A stretch of 64,000 nt of DNA, from NCBI GenBank assembly GCA_963772675.1, contig CAVYYF010000011.1, forward strand, positions 248,001 to 312,000, in the 5' to 3' direction. This DNA comes from JAKAGZ01 sp963772675 (GTDB lineage Bacteria; Bacteroidota; Ignavibacteria; Ignavibacteriales; Ignavibacteriaceae). A program made the position numbers and the translations under genes. Below, in pieces: positions 1 through 8,655 of this stretch; positions within the stretch are counted from its first letter, which is position 1, and each line of letters begins with the position of its first letter. Below the pieces are notes generated by a model, which saw only the letters and a list, made by a program, of their open reading frames with translations, had not been told where the DNA came from and ran no database searches.

Positions 1-1
1 T

Positions 2-2251
2 TCTGATGTACAAATACTAATAGAAAAACAGGTCGGCGATGGCGTTTTCCTTTTAATTAAGGTTAAAGAATATCAAAGATTTGAAAAGGCTGTACTTTCA
101 GGTAATGATGAATTGAGTGATAGCAAACTTGAAGAAAAAATTAACTTTATTAGGGGACAAATTTTAAAGCCGCAGGACGTTGCAAGGTTAAAACAAACTA
201 TCCTTAAAATGTATGATGATGACGGCTATTTGAACGCAATAGTTGATATGGAATACTTTAAATTTTTCAAAGCTGATACAACTGAAGATGAGATAATAAC
301 AACCTGGCAAAATGAAAAGGACCTATCGGACGAATACAAGCTTCATTATAACAAAGCTGACCAGGTGTATTCCAATTTAATTGATAGAATTAAGGATAGA
401 ATCCTATTAAAAATCAATATTACTGAAAACAATCAAACAACAGTAAGAGACATTGAGTTTACCGGAAACAAACACTTTGATAATGGTGATTTGAAAGGTG
501 AGATGGACGATATTCACGAAGCTAAATGGTGGAAATTCTGGCAGGGCTCAAAGTTTGATCCGAATAAATTAAAAAAAGACGAAAAGAAGATTACAGATTT
601 TTACCAATCGAAGGGATATCGTGATGCCGAAGTGCTCGGCGATTCATTGGTTTATTCTAATAATAAAGAAGATGTTAAAGTAATTGTAAATGTTTATGAA
701 GGGCCGCAGTATTTTATCAGGAATATAACCTGGGAAGGTAACACTGTTTTCCCCGATTATATATTAAGCCAAAGACTGGACCTTGCAAAAGGCGATGTCT
801 TTAATTATGATAAGTTGCAAAAAAATCTTCACGGTAACGAACAACAGTCAGATGTTTCTGCACTATATCTGGATAATGGTTATCTGACTTTTAATGTGAC
901 GCCAGTGGAAACAAGAGTTCCAGGTGATTCTGTAGACATAAATATACGCGTACAGGAAAAAAATCAGTTTAAGATCGGAACAGTTGGTATTGAAGGAAAT
1001 ACTAAAACAATGGATAAGGTTATCAGGAGAGAGCTTTATACAATACCGGGGGCTTATTTTAATCGTGGGCTTTTGTTAAGAAGTATTCAACAGCTTGCCA
1101 ACCTGAAATATTTTAATGTAGAAAAATTATATGGACCAGAGGGGATTTCAACAAACCTGGCAAATGATAGCACTGTAAATGTTACTTTTAATGTTGACGA
1201 AAAATCGAGTGACTTTCTTAATGCTTCTGTAGGTTATAGCGGCAGTTTTGGATTCAGTGGAGCAATAGGAATTACGTTATCAAACTTCTCCCTTATTAAA
1301 CCCTTTAAATTGGGCGGCGGTCAGATACTCAGTTTTAACTGGCAGTTTGGTGTCTCAAGTGTTTACAGAACATTTTCTCTAGGATTTACTGAGCCATGGT
1401 CGTTTAATACTCCAACACTAGTAGGTTTTGAAGTTTTCGATACACGGCAACAATATATTTACGATTTACGCCAAACAGGTGCGACGCTGAAATTGGGACG
1501 AAGATTAAAATGGCCGGATGATTTTTTCAGTGTTCAGGGATTTTTAAGATACCAGAGAAATGATGTAATTAATGGTGGGGGTTATTATGTAACTGGATTA
1601 ACTAATGAATTTACTCTGGGAGCTACTATAGTCAGAAAAAATATTGATAACCCGACCTTCCCATCGCAGGGATCGAATGTCAGTTTGGACGGCCAAATTT
1701 CTGGCGGTCCGTTTTTGCCCGGCAATGTTGACTATTATAAACTTCATTTCAGTTCGGAATGGTACAGAAGATTATTTGGTTCCAGCAGGTTTACTCTCTA
1801 TACAATAGCTGAGCTTGGCTATATAAAAGAGCTTGAGTCAAATACAACCATTAACCCGTTTGACTTTTTCTTTATGGGTGGAAACGGTCTTGTGATAGCA
1901 ACAACACCTTTAAGAGGATATGAAGACAGATCAATCGGACCCAAAAATTCCAGCGGGCAGGTCCTAGGCGGACGGGTAATGATGAGATATACAACAGAAC
2001 TCAGAGTTTCGGTTACTCAGGAACCGATTCCATTTTATGTGCTTGCTTTTGCGGAAGCCGGTAATGTATTTGAGAATCTTAATAAAACCGATCCGTTTGA
2101 TTTGAGAAGATCAGCAGGTTTTGGGGCAAGGATTTTGATTAACCCTGTAGGTCTTATAGGCTTTGACATAGGGTATGGATTTGACAGACCGATCGTAGAT
2201 GGATCACAACCGAAGTGGACGTTCCATTTTCAGTTTGGTAAAGGCTTTTAA
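2..2251 (+). CDS. bamA: Outer membrane protein assembly factor BamA, 5' end outside window
   Basis: Omp85-family core of the BAM machine, which folds beta-barrel proteins into the outer membrane. The frame is open from base 2, without a start codon, through the TTG at 113, so the gene is truncated by the window edge and that TTG is not the true start. The N-terminal part holds several POTRA modules (for example VRDIEFTGNKHF and FKIGTVGIEGNTKT). From about codon 400 a 16-strand-type barrel follows (LNASVGYSGSFGFSGAIG onward) and ends in aromatic GKGF, a typical BAM-recognised C-terminus. It sits directly upstream of two ompH/skp chaperone genes and the lpx genes, the classical envelope-biogenesis order. 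The family assignment is secure; the number of POTRA domains cannot be given from a partial gene. Confidence 0.95.
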   Translation, partial: SDVQILIEKQVGDGVFLLIKVKEYQRFEKAVLSGNDELSDSKLEEKINFIRGQILKPQDVARLKQTILKMYDDDGYLNAIVDMEYFKFFKADTTEDEIITTWQNEKDLSDEYKLHYNKADQVYSNLIDRIKDRILLKINITENNQTTVRDIEFTGNKHFDNGDLKGEMDDIHEAKWWKFWQGSKFDPNKLKKDEKKITDFYQSKGYRDAEVLGDSLVYSNNKEDVKVIVNVYEGPQYFIRNITWEGNTVFPDYILSQRLDLAKGDVFNYDKLQKNLHGNEQQSDVSALYLDNGYLTFNVTPVETRVPGDSVDINIRVQEKNQFKIGTVGIEGNTKTMDKVIRRELYTIPGAYFNRGLLLRSIQQLANLKYFNVEKLYGPEGISTNLANDSTVNVTFNVDEKSSDFLNASVGYSGSFGFSGAIGITLSNFSLIKPFKLGGGQILSFNWQFGVSSVYRTFSLGFTEPWSFNTPTLVGFEVFDTRQQYIYDLRQTGATLKLGRRLKWPDDFFSVQGFLRYQRNDVINGGGYYVTGLTNEFTLGATIVRKNIDNPTFPSQGSNVSLDGQISGGPFLPGNVDYYKLHFSSEWYRRLFGSSRFTLYTIAELGYIKELESNTTINPFDFFFMGGNGLVIATTPLRGYEDRSIGPKNSSGQVLGGRVMMRYTTELRVSVTQEPIPFYVLAFAEAGNVFENLNKTDPFDLRRSAGFGARILINPVGLIGFDIGYGFDRPIVDGSQPKWTFHFQFGKGF

Positions 2252-2291
2252 TTTTAATTAATCATTTAATTAATTTAGAGAGGTAAGAAAA

Positions 2292-2828
2292 GTGAAAAAG
2301 TACCTGGTATTAATCACAGCAATGTTATTGGGCAGTAATTTTATTTTTGCACAAACCGGCCCGGTTAAATTAGGCTACGTTGATTCTCAAACTATATTGG
2401 CTCAGTTCCCCGAGGCAATTAAAGCTCAGGGTGATCTCGATGCTTTAGTTAGTCAATGGAACTCACATGTAGATACATTAACAGCAGCTCTGCAAAAAGA
2501 ATATGCTGATTATCAAAAACAGGCAAAGACAATGCCTGAGGACAAACAGCTTGCTGCTCAGCAAAAGCTTCTAAAACAGCAACAGGACATTGATAATTAC
2601 AAAAAACAAAAATTCGCACAGCCTAGCGGAGAGATCTATAAGGAAAATGAGACGATATTTGGACCGGTGAAAGCAAAAGTATATAAAGCAATATCAGATG
2701 TGGCAAAAGAAGAAGGTATGCAGTTCGTTTTTGACAAAGCCGGCGATGCTGTGCTCCTTTACGGCGACCCTGCTTATGATATAACCTACAAAGTTTTAGA
2801 TAAGCTGAAACGCGGAACTACTAAATAG
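2292..2828 (+). CDS. OmpH/Skp-family periplasmic chaperone, copy 1
   Basis: A 178-residue OmpH/Skp protein that would hold unfolded outer-membrane proteins in the periplasm and deliver them to BamA. It starts with GTG behind an AGAGAGG ribosome binding site. A cleavable signal peptide ends near IFAQ. The mature part opens with the family motif LGYVDSQTIL, continues with a long charged/Gln-rich helical hairpin (about residues 45-110) and ends with the family's small beta body (EGMQFVFDKAGDAVLLYG). It follows bamA by 40 bases and is probably cotranscribed. A second paralogue follows. Confidence 0.9.
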   Translation: MKKYLVLITAMLLGSNFIFAQTGPVKLGYVDSQTILAQFPEAIKAQGDLDALVSQWNSHVDTLTAALQKEYADYQKQAKTMPEDKQLAAQQKLLKQQQDIDNYKKQKFAQPSGEIYKENETIFGPVKAKVYKAISDVAKEEGMQFVFDKAGDAVLLYGDPAYDITYKVLDKLKRGTTK

Positions 2829-2854
2829 CTTTACAGATTTTCCTGCCAACTTTG

Positions 2855-2911
2855 AATAAAATTATTGGTTCCCATTTAAGAATAAATTCTTATAGGAATC
2901 AATAATTTATT
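2855..2911 (+). terminator. Long imperfect hairpin between the two ompH genes
   Basis: An 18-base arm at 2855-2872 pairs (with G-T pairs and one bulge) with 2895-2911. The loop between them holds a second small stem (AAGAAT/ATTCTT). AT-rich sequence with a T run (TATTTT) follows. It lies 27 bases past the first ompH stop, so it may terminate or attenuate transcription between the paralogues, or stabilise the upstream mRNA. Confidence 0.45.
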
Positions 2912-2986
2912 ATTTTAAAGTGACTCGTTGTTTAGTTAAAGATTTAATATGTTAAATTAAGTCTTTTTAAAAGTACCGGAGTTCTG

Positions 2987-3505
2987 ATGAAAAAAACATA
3001 TTTATCCCTAATATTTATCCTTTGCCTCTTTTCAGGCTTTTCACTAGCACAATTAAAGATCGGCTATGTTGATTCAAATACAATTTTTGATAAGCTGCCT
3101 GACGCACAGGATGCCAGGCAAAAACTTGATTCCTTTATTCGAACCTGGAAAAGTGAACTTGCGAAAATGCAAGCAGATCTGGCGGCAAAAAAAGATGATT
3201 ACGAAAGAAGAAAACTGATAATGACTGATCAGACAAAAAAGGATATGGAAGCTGAAATTGCAAAGATGGAGCAGGATATTGATAATTACCGCAATCAAAA
3301 ATTTGGGACCAAGGGAGAATTGTTTCAGAAACAGGACGAATTGATGAAGCCTATACAGAACAAGGTATTCAGCGTTATAAAAGAAGTAGCTCAGGAAGAA
3401 GACCTTGACCTTGTGTTTGACAGAAGCAGTGATGTGACATTACTCTATGCAAAAGAAAAATATGATATTACTCCTTTAGTAATTGACAAATTAAAATTGA
3501 ATTAA
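2987..3505 (+). CDS. OmpH/Skp-family periplasmic chaperone, copy 2
   Basis: A 172-residue paralogue of the gene at 2292. It has a signal peptide (MKKTYLSLIFILCLFSGF, cleavage near SLAQ), the N-terminal motif KIGYVDSNTIFDKLPDAQ, a highly charged coiled-coil arm (about residues 45-105) and the C-terminal body ending DLVFDRSSDVTLLYA. The two copies share layout and signature positions but differ along the arms, so this is an old duplication. It is 15 bases upstream of lpxD and probably in its operon. The expected role is periplasmic chaperoning of outer-membrane proteins; nothing in the sequence shows how the copies divide the work. Confidence 0.9.
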   Translation: MKKTYLSLIFILCLFSGFSLAQLKIGYVDSNTIFDKLPDAQDARQKLDSFIRTWKSELAKMQADLAAKKDDYERRKLIMTDQTKKDMEAEIAKMEQDIDNYRNQKFGTKGELFQKQDELMKPIQNKVFSVIKEVAQEEDLDLVFDRSSDVTLLYAKEKYDITPLVIDKLKLN

Positions 3506-3519
3506 TTATTAGTTGTTAA

Positions 3520-4569
3520 ATGAAAATTAAGCTGCAGGAAATTGCTAATTTAGTCGGAGGAAAAATTTCAGGTGATGGGAATTTAGTCATAAGTAATCTT
3601 GCAAAAATAGATGAAGCAAAAAACGAGGAACTCACTTTTCTCTACCACCCTTCGTACGAAAAATATTTTAGTTCAACCAAAGCGTCCGCTATTCTCGTCA
3701 AAACCGGTTTTGATAAGATCAGGAACGACATATCTTACATTGAAGTTGATTTTCCCGAAAAAGTTTTCTTCACTTTAATACGGAATTACTTTACTCCTGA
3801 GTTTCCGCTTGGTGGAATTGATGAAACCGCATTTGTTCATCCTTCCGCAGAAATTGGTGAGGGGACTGCTCTGGGGAAAAATGTTGTTGTATCAGCCGGT
3901 TGTAAGATCGGAGAGAAAGTTAAGATTTTCCACAACACAGTTTTGTCTGACAATGTTGAAATAGGAGATGGATCATTACTATTTCAAAATGTTAGTATTC
4001 GTGAAAACTGTAAAGTCGGGAAAAGGGCAATTATTCATCCCGGTACTGTAATCGGTTCCGATGGATTTGGTTTTAATCCTGATGAAAAAGGTGTATATCA
4101 AAAAATTCCCCAGGTGGGAAATGTAATTATAGAAGATGACGTTGAAATTGGCGCAAATGTAACTATAGATCGGGCTTCCCTCGGCTCAACACAGATAAAA
4201 AGTGGAGTAAAAATAGATAACCTGGTTCAGATTGCGCACAATGTAACAGTGGGAAGAAATACAGTTATTTCCTCACAGACAGGTATCTCTGGGAGCACAA
4301 AGATCGGGAAAAATTGTATACTTGCTGGCCAGGTCGGACTTGTTGGACATATTGAAATCGCAGATAATACTATTTTGCTTGCACAGTCCGGAATATCTAA
4401 ATCAATTAAAAAATCGGGTAAATATTTTGGTACTCCGGCTAAGGAATTAAGCTCGGCGTTAAGGCTGGAGGCACATCTAAGGAGCCTGCCTGATTATGCC
4501 GAAAGAATAAAAGAACTTGAAAGTCAGGTAAAAACTCTCCGGGAAGAAATCCAAAAGTCAAACAAATAA
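3520..4569 (+). CDS. lpxD: UDP-3-O-acylglucosamine N-acyltransferase LpxD
   Basis: Third committed step of lipid A synthesis: adds the N-linked 3-hydroxyacyl chain to UDP-3-O-acylglucosamine using acyl-ACP. At 349 residues it has the usual length. An N-terminal uridine-binding domain (EIANLVGGKISGDG) precedes a left-handed parallel beta-helix built of hexapeptide repeats (about residues 105-310). The conserved segment HPGTVIGSDGFGF and the catalytic-loop motif VQIAHNVTVG are present. The C-terminus is a short helix used for ACP binding. It starts with ATG 15 bases after the second ompH. Confidence 0.97.
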   Translation: MKIKLQEIANLVGGKISGDGNLVISNLAKIDEAKNEELTFLYHPSYEKYFSSTKASAILVKTGFDKIRNDISYIEVDFPEKVFFTLIRNYFTPEFPLGGIDETAFVHPSAEIGEGTALGKNVVVSAGCKIGEKVKIFHNTVLSDNVEIGDGSLLFQNVSIRENCKVGKRAIIHPGTVIGSDGFGFNPDEKGVYQKIPQVGNVIIEDDVEIGANVTIDRASLGSTQIKSGVKIDNLVQIAHNVTVGRNTVISSQTGISGSTKIGKNCILAGQVGLVGHIEIADNTILLAQSGISKSIKKSGKYFGTPAKELSSALRLEAHLRSLPDYAERIKELESQVKTLREEIQKSNK

Positions 4570-4703
4570 AAGCCTTTATAGGTTTTAATCTGGATTGAAT
4601 ACCTGTTGTATTTATTGTATTTCAGGGCTCATCTTGGTATTTTGAAAATCATTTTCACAAAAATTTTATTAAATATCTCGGATAACAAATTTCAGGTTTA
4701 TTA

Positions 4704-5084
4704 ATGTTAGAATCACAAAGGACTATTGCTCACGAAGTTTCAATGTCAGGGATTGGATTACACACTGGGACGCAATGTGAAATGACTTTCAAACCGGCAC
4801 CGGAAAATTATGGAATTAAATTTGTTAGAGTTGATCTTCCTGACAGACCTGAAATACCAGCAAACGCGGATTATGTTGTTGATGTTTCCCGCGGAACAAC
4901 CCTTGCAGTGGGTGAAGCAAAAGTTCACACAGTTGAACATGTACTTGCAGCAGTTGTCGGACTTCAAATAGATAATCTGATTATTGAGCTAGAGGGAATC
5001 GAACCACCGGTCGGTGATGGCAGTGCGGTGCCTTATGTTGAAGTTTTAAAGAGACGCAAAATTCGTTCAGCAGGAAGCGCCTAA
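4704..5084 (+). CDS. lpxC: LpxC N-terminal part, frameshifted (first half of lpxC-fabZ)
   Basis: N-terminal portion of UDP-3-O-acyl-N-acetylglucosamine deacetylase, the committing zinc-dependent step of lipid A synthesis. The first fold motif (GIGLHTG, residues 16-22) and the HTVEH motif (His75 to His79, with catalytic Glu78 and zinc ligand His79) are present. Similarity to the family stops after GDGSAVPYVEVLK at about base 5051; the last 10 residues are out of frame. The rest of the protein continues one base further on in the frame that reads from 5053. A single extra base near 5049-5052 accounts for this. It is either a sequencing/assembly error or a true lesion. Confidence 0.9.
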   Translation: MLESQRTIAHEVSMSGIGLHTGTQCEMTFKPAPENYGIKFVRVDLPDRPEIPANADYVVDVSRGTTLAVGEAKVHTVEHVLAAVVGLQIDNLIIELEGIEPPVGDGSAVPYVEVLKRRKIRSAGSA

Positions 5085-5112
5085 AGATTACCTTATAATT
5101 GATGAAACCGTA

Positions 5113-6117
5113 ATGTACCATAACGAAGAAAAGCAAATAGATATTGTTGCTCTCCCACTTGATAATTACAGAATAACTGTTATGGTTGATTATCAAAACC
5201 CAGCTTTGGGAAGTCAGCACACTGGCTTGTTTGATCTTGAAAAAGAATTTGTAAATGAATTCGCTCCCGCAAGAACTTTTTGTTTCCTGAGTGAAGTTGA
5301 ACTGCTTGCAAGCTCCGGCCTAATCAAAGGCGGTGATATCGATAATGCAGTAGTGATTATTGATCATAATCTAAATGAAAATGAACTGGAAGGACTCAGA
5401 AAAAAAATTGGTATTAAAAATAAAGTTTCTATTGGTAAAAATGGAATACTAAATAATAAAGAACTTCGCTTTAAGAACGAACCTGTTCGCCACAAGTTGT
5501 TGGATCTTCTTGGAGATCTTGCGTTGATCGGCGCCCCCATAAAAGCACAAATACTTGCAGCGCGCCCCGGTCACATGGCTAATGTGGAGTTTGCAAAACA
5601 GGTAAGAAAACTTTATCAGCAGAAAAAACTTGTAAAGAAATTTCAGTTTGTTAAGAAAGAAGGAATTGTATTTGATGTAAATGCAATTCAAAGAATTCTT
5701 CCTCACCGTTATCCATTTCTATTAGTTGATAAAATTATCCATCTTGAAATGGATAAAAAGGTAATTGGAGTAAAATCTGTCACAGTCAATGAACCTTTCT
5801 TCGAAGGGCATTTCCCCGGTCAGCCGATAATGCCGGGAGTTCTGATAATTGAATCGATGGCGCAAACAGGTGGTGTCCTTTTACTTAATTCGTTTCCTAA
5901 TCCTGAGGAAAAGCTGGTTTACTTTATGCAGATAAATAATGCTAAGTTCAGGAAACCTGTTATGCCGGGAGATCAGCTTTATCTGGAAATAGTAATGGGA
6001 AATAAGAAAAGCAAAATTGTTACAATGAGTGGGAAAGCTTATGTTAATGAGGTACTTGTAGCTGAAGCAGATTTTATGGCAGGGATAGTTGACAGGGAAG
6101 ACAAAAAAGAAAATTGA
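5113..6117 (+). CDS. lpxC/fabZ: LpxC C-terminal part fused to FabZ (second half of lpxC-fabZ)
   Basis: Homology in this frame begins at about 5053 (DAKFVQQEAPKDYLIIDE), not at the ATG at 5113. It continues the deacetylase with zinc ligands His127 and Asp131 (RHKLLDLLGD) and the catalytic histidine His154 (RPGHMANVEF), numbered from ATG 5113. From about residue 185 a complete FabZ (3R)-hydroxyacyl-ACP dehydratase follows, with ILPHRYPFLLVDKI, catalytic His233 in EGHFPGQPIMPG and Glu247 in LIIESMAQ. The LpxC-FabZ fusion is a known arrangement of the Bacteroidota/Chlorobi group. As one corrected gene the coding region is 4704-6117, about 470 residues, as expected for the fusion. Confidence 0.92.
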   Translation: MYHNEEKQIDIVALPLDNYRITVMVDYQNPALGSQHTGLFDLEKEFVNEFAPARTFCFLSEVELLASSGLIKGGDIDNAVVIIDHNLNENELEGLRKKIGIKNKVSIGKNGILNNKELRFKNEPVRHKLLDLLGDLALIGAPIKAQILAARPGHMANVEFAKQVRKLYQQKKLVKKFQFVKKEGIVFDVNAIQRILPHRYPFLLVDKIIHLEMDKKVIGVKSVTVNEPFFEGHFPGQPIMPGVLIIESMAQTGGVLLLNSFPNPEEKLVYFMQINNAKFRKPVMPGDQLYLEIVMGNKKSKIVTMSGKAYVNEVLVAEADFMAGIVDREDKKEN

Positions 6118-6126
6118 TTTTTTTAA

Positions 6127-6900
6127 ATGAGTCAAATTCATTCTACCGCAATAGTCAGCAAAAATGCAAAAATAGCAGACAACGTCAGCATCGGCCCTTA
6201 TTCAGTAATTGAAGATGACGTTGAAATTGGAAATGACTGCACAATTGGGCCTCACGTTGTAATTTATAACGGCGCAAGAATTGGTAATAAAGTTACGATT
6301 CACCAGGCGGCTTCAATTGCACACACTCCGCAAGATCTGAAATTTTCAAATGAAGAATCATATTTTTATGTAGGCGATGAAAGCATTATTCACGAATACG
6401 TTACACTTCATAGAGGCACAAAAGAAACCGGTTTTTCACGTGTTGGAAAAAATTGTTTGTTAATGGCATATACACACGTTGCGCACGATACAACAGTTGG
6501 AGATAATTGCATCCTTGCCAATTTAGTACAGCTAGCAGGTCATGTAGTTGTGGAAGATTTTGTAATAATTGGTGGAGGAACATCGGTACATCAATTTTGT
6601 AATGTGGGCCAGCATTCAATGGTCGGCGGAGGGTATAGAATACCTCAGGACGTTCCACCTTTTACCCTTATGGCAGGCGAGCCCCTGAAGTTTTCAGGAC
6701 TAAATGTTATTGGATTGCGGAGGAGAGGTTTTTCAAACGATGATATTCAGACTTTGAAGAAAGCCTACGGTTATATTTATGATAAGTCATTGAATGTTAG
6801 CCAGGCAATTGCAAAAGTTAAATCTGAGTTTAATAATAAGTACGTTGATGCTGCTGTGGAGTTTATTGGAAAAAGTAAAAGGGGAATTGTCGGCAAATGA
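6127..6900 (+). CDS. lpxA: Acyl-ACP--UDP-N-acetylglucosamine O-acyltransferase LpxA
   Basis: First step of lipid A synthesis: transfers a 3-hydroxyacyl group from ACP to the 3-OH of UDP-GlcNAc. At 257 residues it matches the family. A left-handed beta-helix of hexapeptide repeats fills residues 1-190; THVAHDTTVG carries the catalytic His120, and QFCNVGQHSMVGGG and NVIGLRRRGF are family signatures. A C-terminal helical domain follows. It starts 9 bases after lpxC-fabZ and its stop overlaps the next start by four bases (ATGA), so the lpx genes and the downstream transferase are translationally coupled. Confidence 0.97.
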   Translation: MSQIHSTAIVSKNAKIADNVSIGPYSVIEDDVEIGNDCTIGPHVVIYNGARIGNKVTIHQAASIAHTPQDLKFSNEESYFYVGDESIIHEYVTLHRGTKETGFSRVGKNCLLMAYTHVAHDTTVGDNCILANLVQLAGHVVVEDFVIIGGGTSVHQFCNVGQHSMVGGGYRIPQDVPPFTLMAGEPLKFSGLNVIGLRRRGFSNDDIQTLKKAYGYIYDKSLNVSQAIAKVKSEFNNKYVDAAVEFIGKSKRGIVGK

Positions 6901-7652
6901 GGTGGCAGTTTGTAAATACAGGTTTTAATAGCGGTAAGTTCAATATGGATTATGATATTGATCTTGCCAGAAATATAAAACCCTGTGAAGCCATTTTGCG
7001 ATTATACAGATGGCAGCCTTATTGCATTTCCTTAGGTGCGAATCAAAATTTTAAATCTGTGAATCTAAATAAAGCCGCTGAAGATAAAATTGGTGTTGTT
7101 AAAAGACCGACAGGAGGAAGAGCTATTCTTCACTCAGAAGAATTAACTTACTCTGTTGTTATTCCGGTTTCAGAAAATTTGTCTGCAAGAAATATTTATC
7201 ACGAGATTAGTCTTGCTTTGCTGGAAGGATTAAGAATTTATAATCCTAAACTGAATAAAGTTGAACTGGAAAACAGCCAGCCCGATTTCCCATCATTTTA
7301 TAAAGAAGAAAAGAGCGCAATTTGTTTTGCTGTTCCGGCCAAAAGTGAATTAAAATATTCCGGTAAAAAATTAGTCGGAAGTGCACAAAGAAAGCTAGGA
7401 AATACAATCCTTCAGCACGGTTCAATTCTTTGCAGTTCTTATCATTTAAATATTGTAAATTACCTAAATACAGAAAACTTTGAAACACTTAAAGCAGAAA
7501 TAGAAAATACAACTACCGATCTTGGATCCATTTTAAATGAAAGCATAGATTACGAAAACCTGGCAGAGTCAATTGCAAAAGGATTTGAAATTAAATTCGA
7601 AACAAAATTTGAGGGATCATTAAATCAGGAACTTGAAATTATTCAGCAATAA
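6897..7652 (+). CDS. LipM/LplA-family octanoyl- or lipoyl-protein transferase
   Basis: Member of the biotin/lipoate A/B protein ligase (BPL_LplA_LipB) family, which attaches octanoate or lipoate to E2 and GcvH lipoyl domains. Seen: the substrate loop RPTGGRAILHSEELTYSVV (about residues 65-83), the lysine-containing segment YSGKKLVGSAQR and ILQHGSILC. A cysteine sits in the stretch SAICFAVP just before the lysine loop, where the catalytic Cys of LipM octanoyltransferases lies; lipoate ligases lack it. I therefore favour LipM over LplA. The start overlaps the lpxA stop by four bases. Confidence 0.8.
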   Translation: MRWQFVNTGFNSGKFNMDYDIDLARNIKPCEAILRLYRWQPYCISLGANQNFKSVNLNKAAEDKIGVVKRPTGGRAILHSEELTYSVVIPVSENLSARNIYHEISLALLEGLRIYNPKLNKVELENSQPDFPSFYKEEKSAICFAVPAKSELKYSGKKLVGSAQRKLGNTILQHGSILCSSYHLNIVNYLNTENFETLKAEIENTTTDLGSILNESIDYENLAESIAKGFEIKFETKFEGSLNQELEIIQQ

Positions 7653-7669
7653 TTCATAAAGAGAATTAA

Positions 7670-8485
7670 ATGAGTACTGAGAAAGAGATTAAACGCGTAA
7701 CCACAAAAACTTTATCCCTTTTAAAGAAAAAAGGAATAAAGATTACGGCACTTACTGCGTATGATTTTATAACAGCAAAGATTCTCGATGAAGTCGGAAT
7801 TGATCTTGTTCTGGTTGGCGATTCACTTGCAAATGTATTCCAGGGACATGAAACAACTCTTCCGGTTACGATGGATGAAATGATCTATCATACAAAAGCG
7901 GTTACAAGAGGAATAAGCAGGGCAATGGTAGTTACTGATCTGCCTTTTATGTCATACCAGTTAAGCGTTGATGAAGGATTTCGAAATGCCGGAAGAATTA
8001 TGAAAGAAACTTCAGCAGGCGGAGTTAAGCTTGAGGGTGGAAAAAGGGTAGCTGAAACAATAAAAAAAATTACAGATGAAGGTATCCCGGTGATGGGACA
8101 CGTTGGACTTACTCCGCAAAGCATTCACCAGTTTGGTAGCTACAGGGAAAGAGGCAGAACCAAAGAAGAGAGTGAAGAAATTTTTAATGATGCAAAAGCA
8201 GTTGCAGAAGCAGGGGCATTTGCTGTTGTGCTCGAAAAAATTCCTGCTACACTTGCTAAAAAAATTACGGAGTCTATAAATATTCCTACAATTGGAATAG
8301 GTGCTGGTGTTGAATGCGACGGACAGATTCTCGTTGCTCCCGATATGCTTGGGCTTAATGTTGATTTTCATCCGCGGTTTGTCAGGCATTACGCTGAATT
8401 AGCTGATGTGATGACTAAAGCTGTTAAGTCATACATCGATGATATTAAAGCCGGAAAATTCCCTTCGAAAGAAGAGAGTTATTGA
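7670..8485 (+). CDS. panB: 3-methyl-2-oxobutanoate hydroxymethyltransferase PanB
   Basis: First step of pantothenate/CoA synthesis: transfers a hydroxymethyl group from 5,10-methylene-THF to 2-oxoisovalerate to give ketopantoate. At 271 residues it is the usual size. Signatures include ITALTAYDFITAKILDE, the metal/substrate motif VGDSLANVFQGHETTLPVT, VKLEGG, GHVGLTPQS and GIGAGVECDGQILVAPDMLG. It starts with ATG 17 bases after the transferase gene and is probably the last gene of that run, since a palindromic element lies directly downstream. Confidence 0.97.
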   Translation: MSTEKEIKRVTTKTLSLLKKKGIKITALTAYDFITAKILDEVGIDLVLVGDSLANVFQGHETTLPVTMDEMIYHTKAVTRGISRAMVVTDLPFMSYQLSVDEGFRNAGRIMKETSAGGVKLEGGKRVAETIKKITDEGIPVMGHVGLTPQSIHQFGSYRERGRTKEESEEIFNDAKAVAEAGAFAVVLEKIPATLAKKITESINIPTIGIGAGVECDGQILVAPDMLGLNVDFHPRFVRHYAELADVMTKAVKSYIDDIKAGKFPSKEESY

Positions 8486-8491
8486 AAATAA

Positions 8492-8585
8492 TGTCATTTC
8501 GAACGAACCCGGTTAACGGGTGAGTGAGAAATCTTTTCTGATCTTTAGTAAATAATAAATATTTTTCTCTTCGATCGGAATGACA
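8492..8585 (+). repeat. Dispersed-type long palindromic element (about 94 bp)
   Basis: The left end TGTCATTTCGAACGAA is an imperfect inverted copy of the right end CTTCGATCGGAATGACA. Inside, AACCCGGTTAACGGGT is a near-perfect short palindrome, and TGAGAAATCTTTTCTGATCTTT pairs back on itself (AGAAATCTTTT / AAAGAT, TTTCTC). Elements with ends of this type occur in many copies in FCB-group genomes, from memory of such sequences. Only one copy was noticed in this window. It lies between panB and an unrelated secreted-protein gene. Confidence 0.6.
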
Positions 8586-8655
8586 ATTTAGGAAATCAAG
8601 TCACTGCTGATTTGCATAGGATTTAAGAATTATTTCTTTCACCAAATTTTTTAAG

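Noticed and set aside
113..115. TTG at 113 as the start of bamA
   Set aside because: The same frame is open to the left edge and codes for POTRA sequence.
5045..5051. T-TTA-AAG slippery heptamer at the lpxC break, suggesting programmed -1 frameshifting
   Set aside because: The second half of the protein is in the +1 frame, so a -1 slip would not join the halves.
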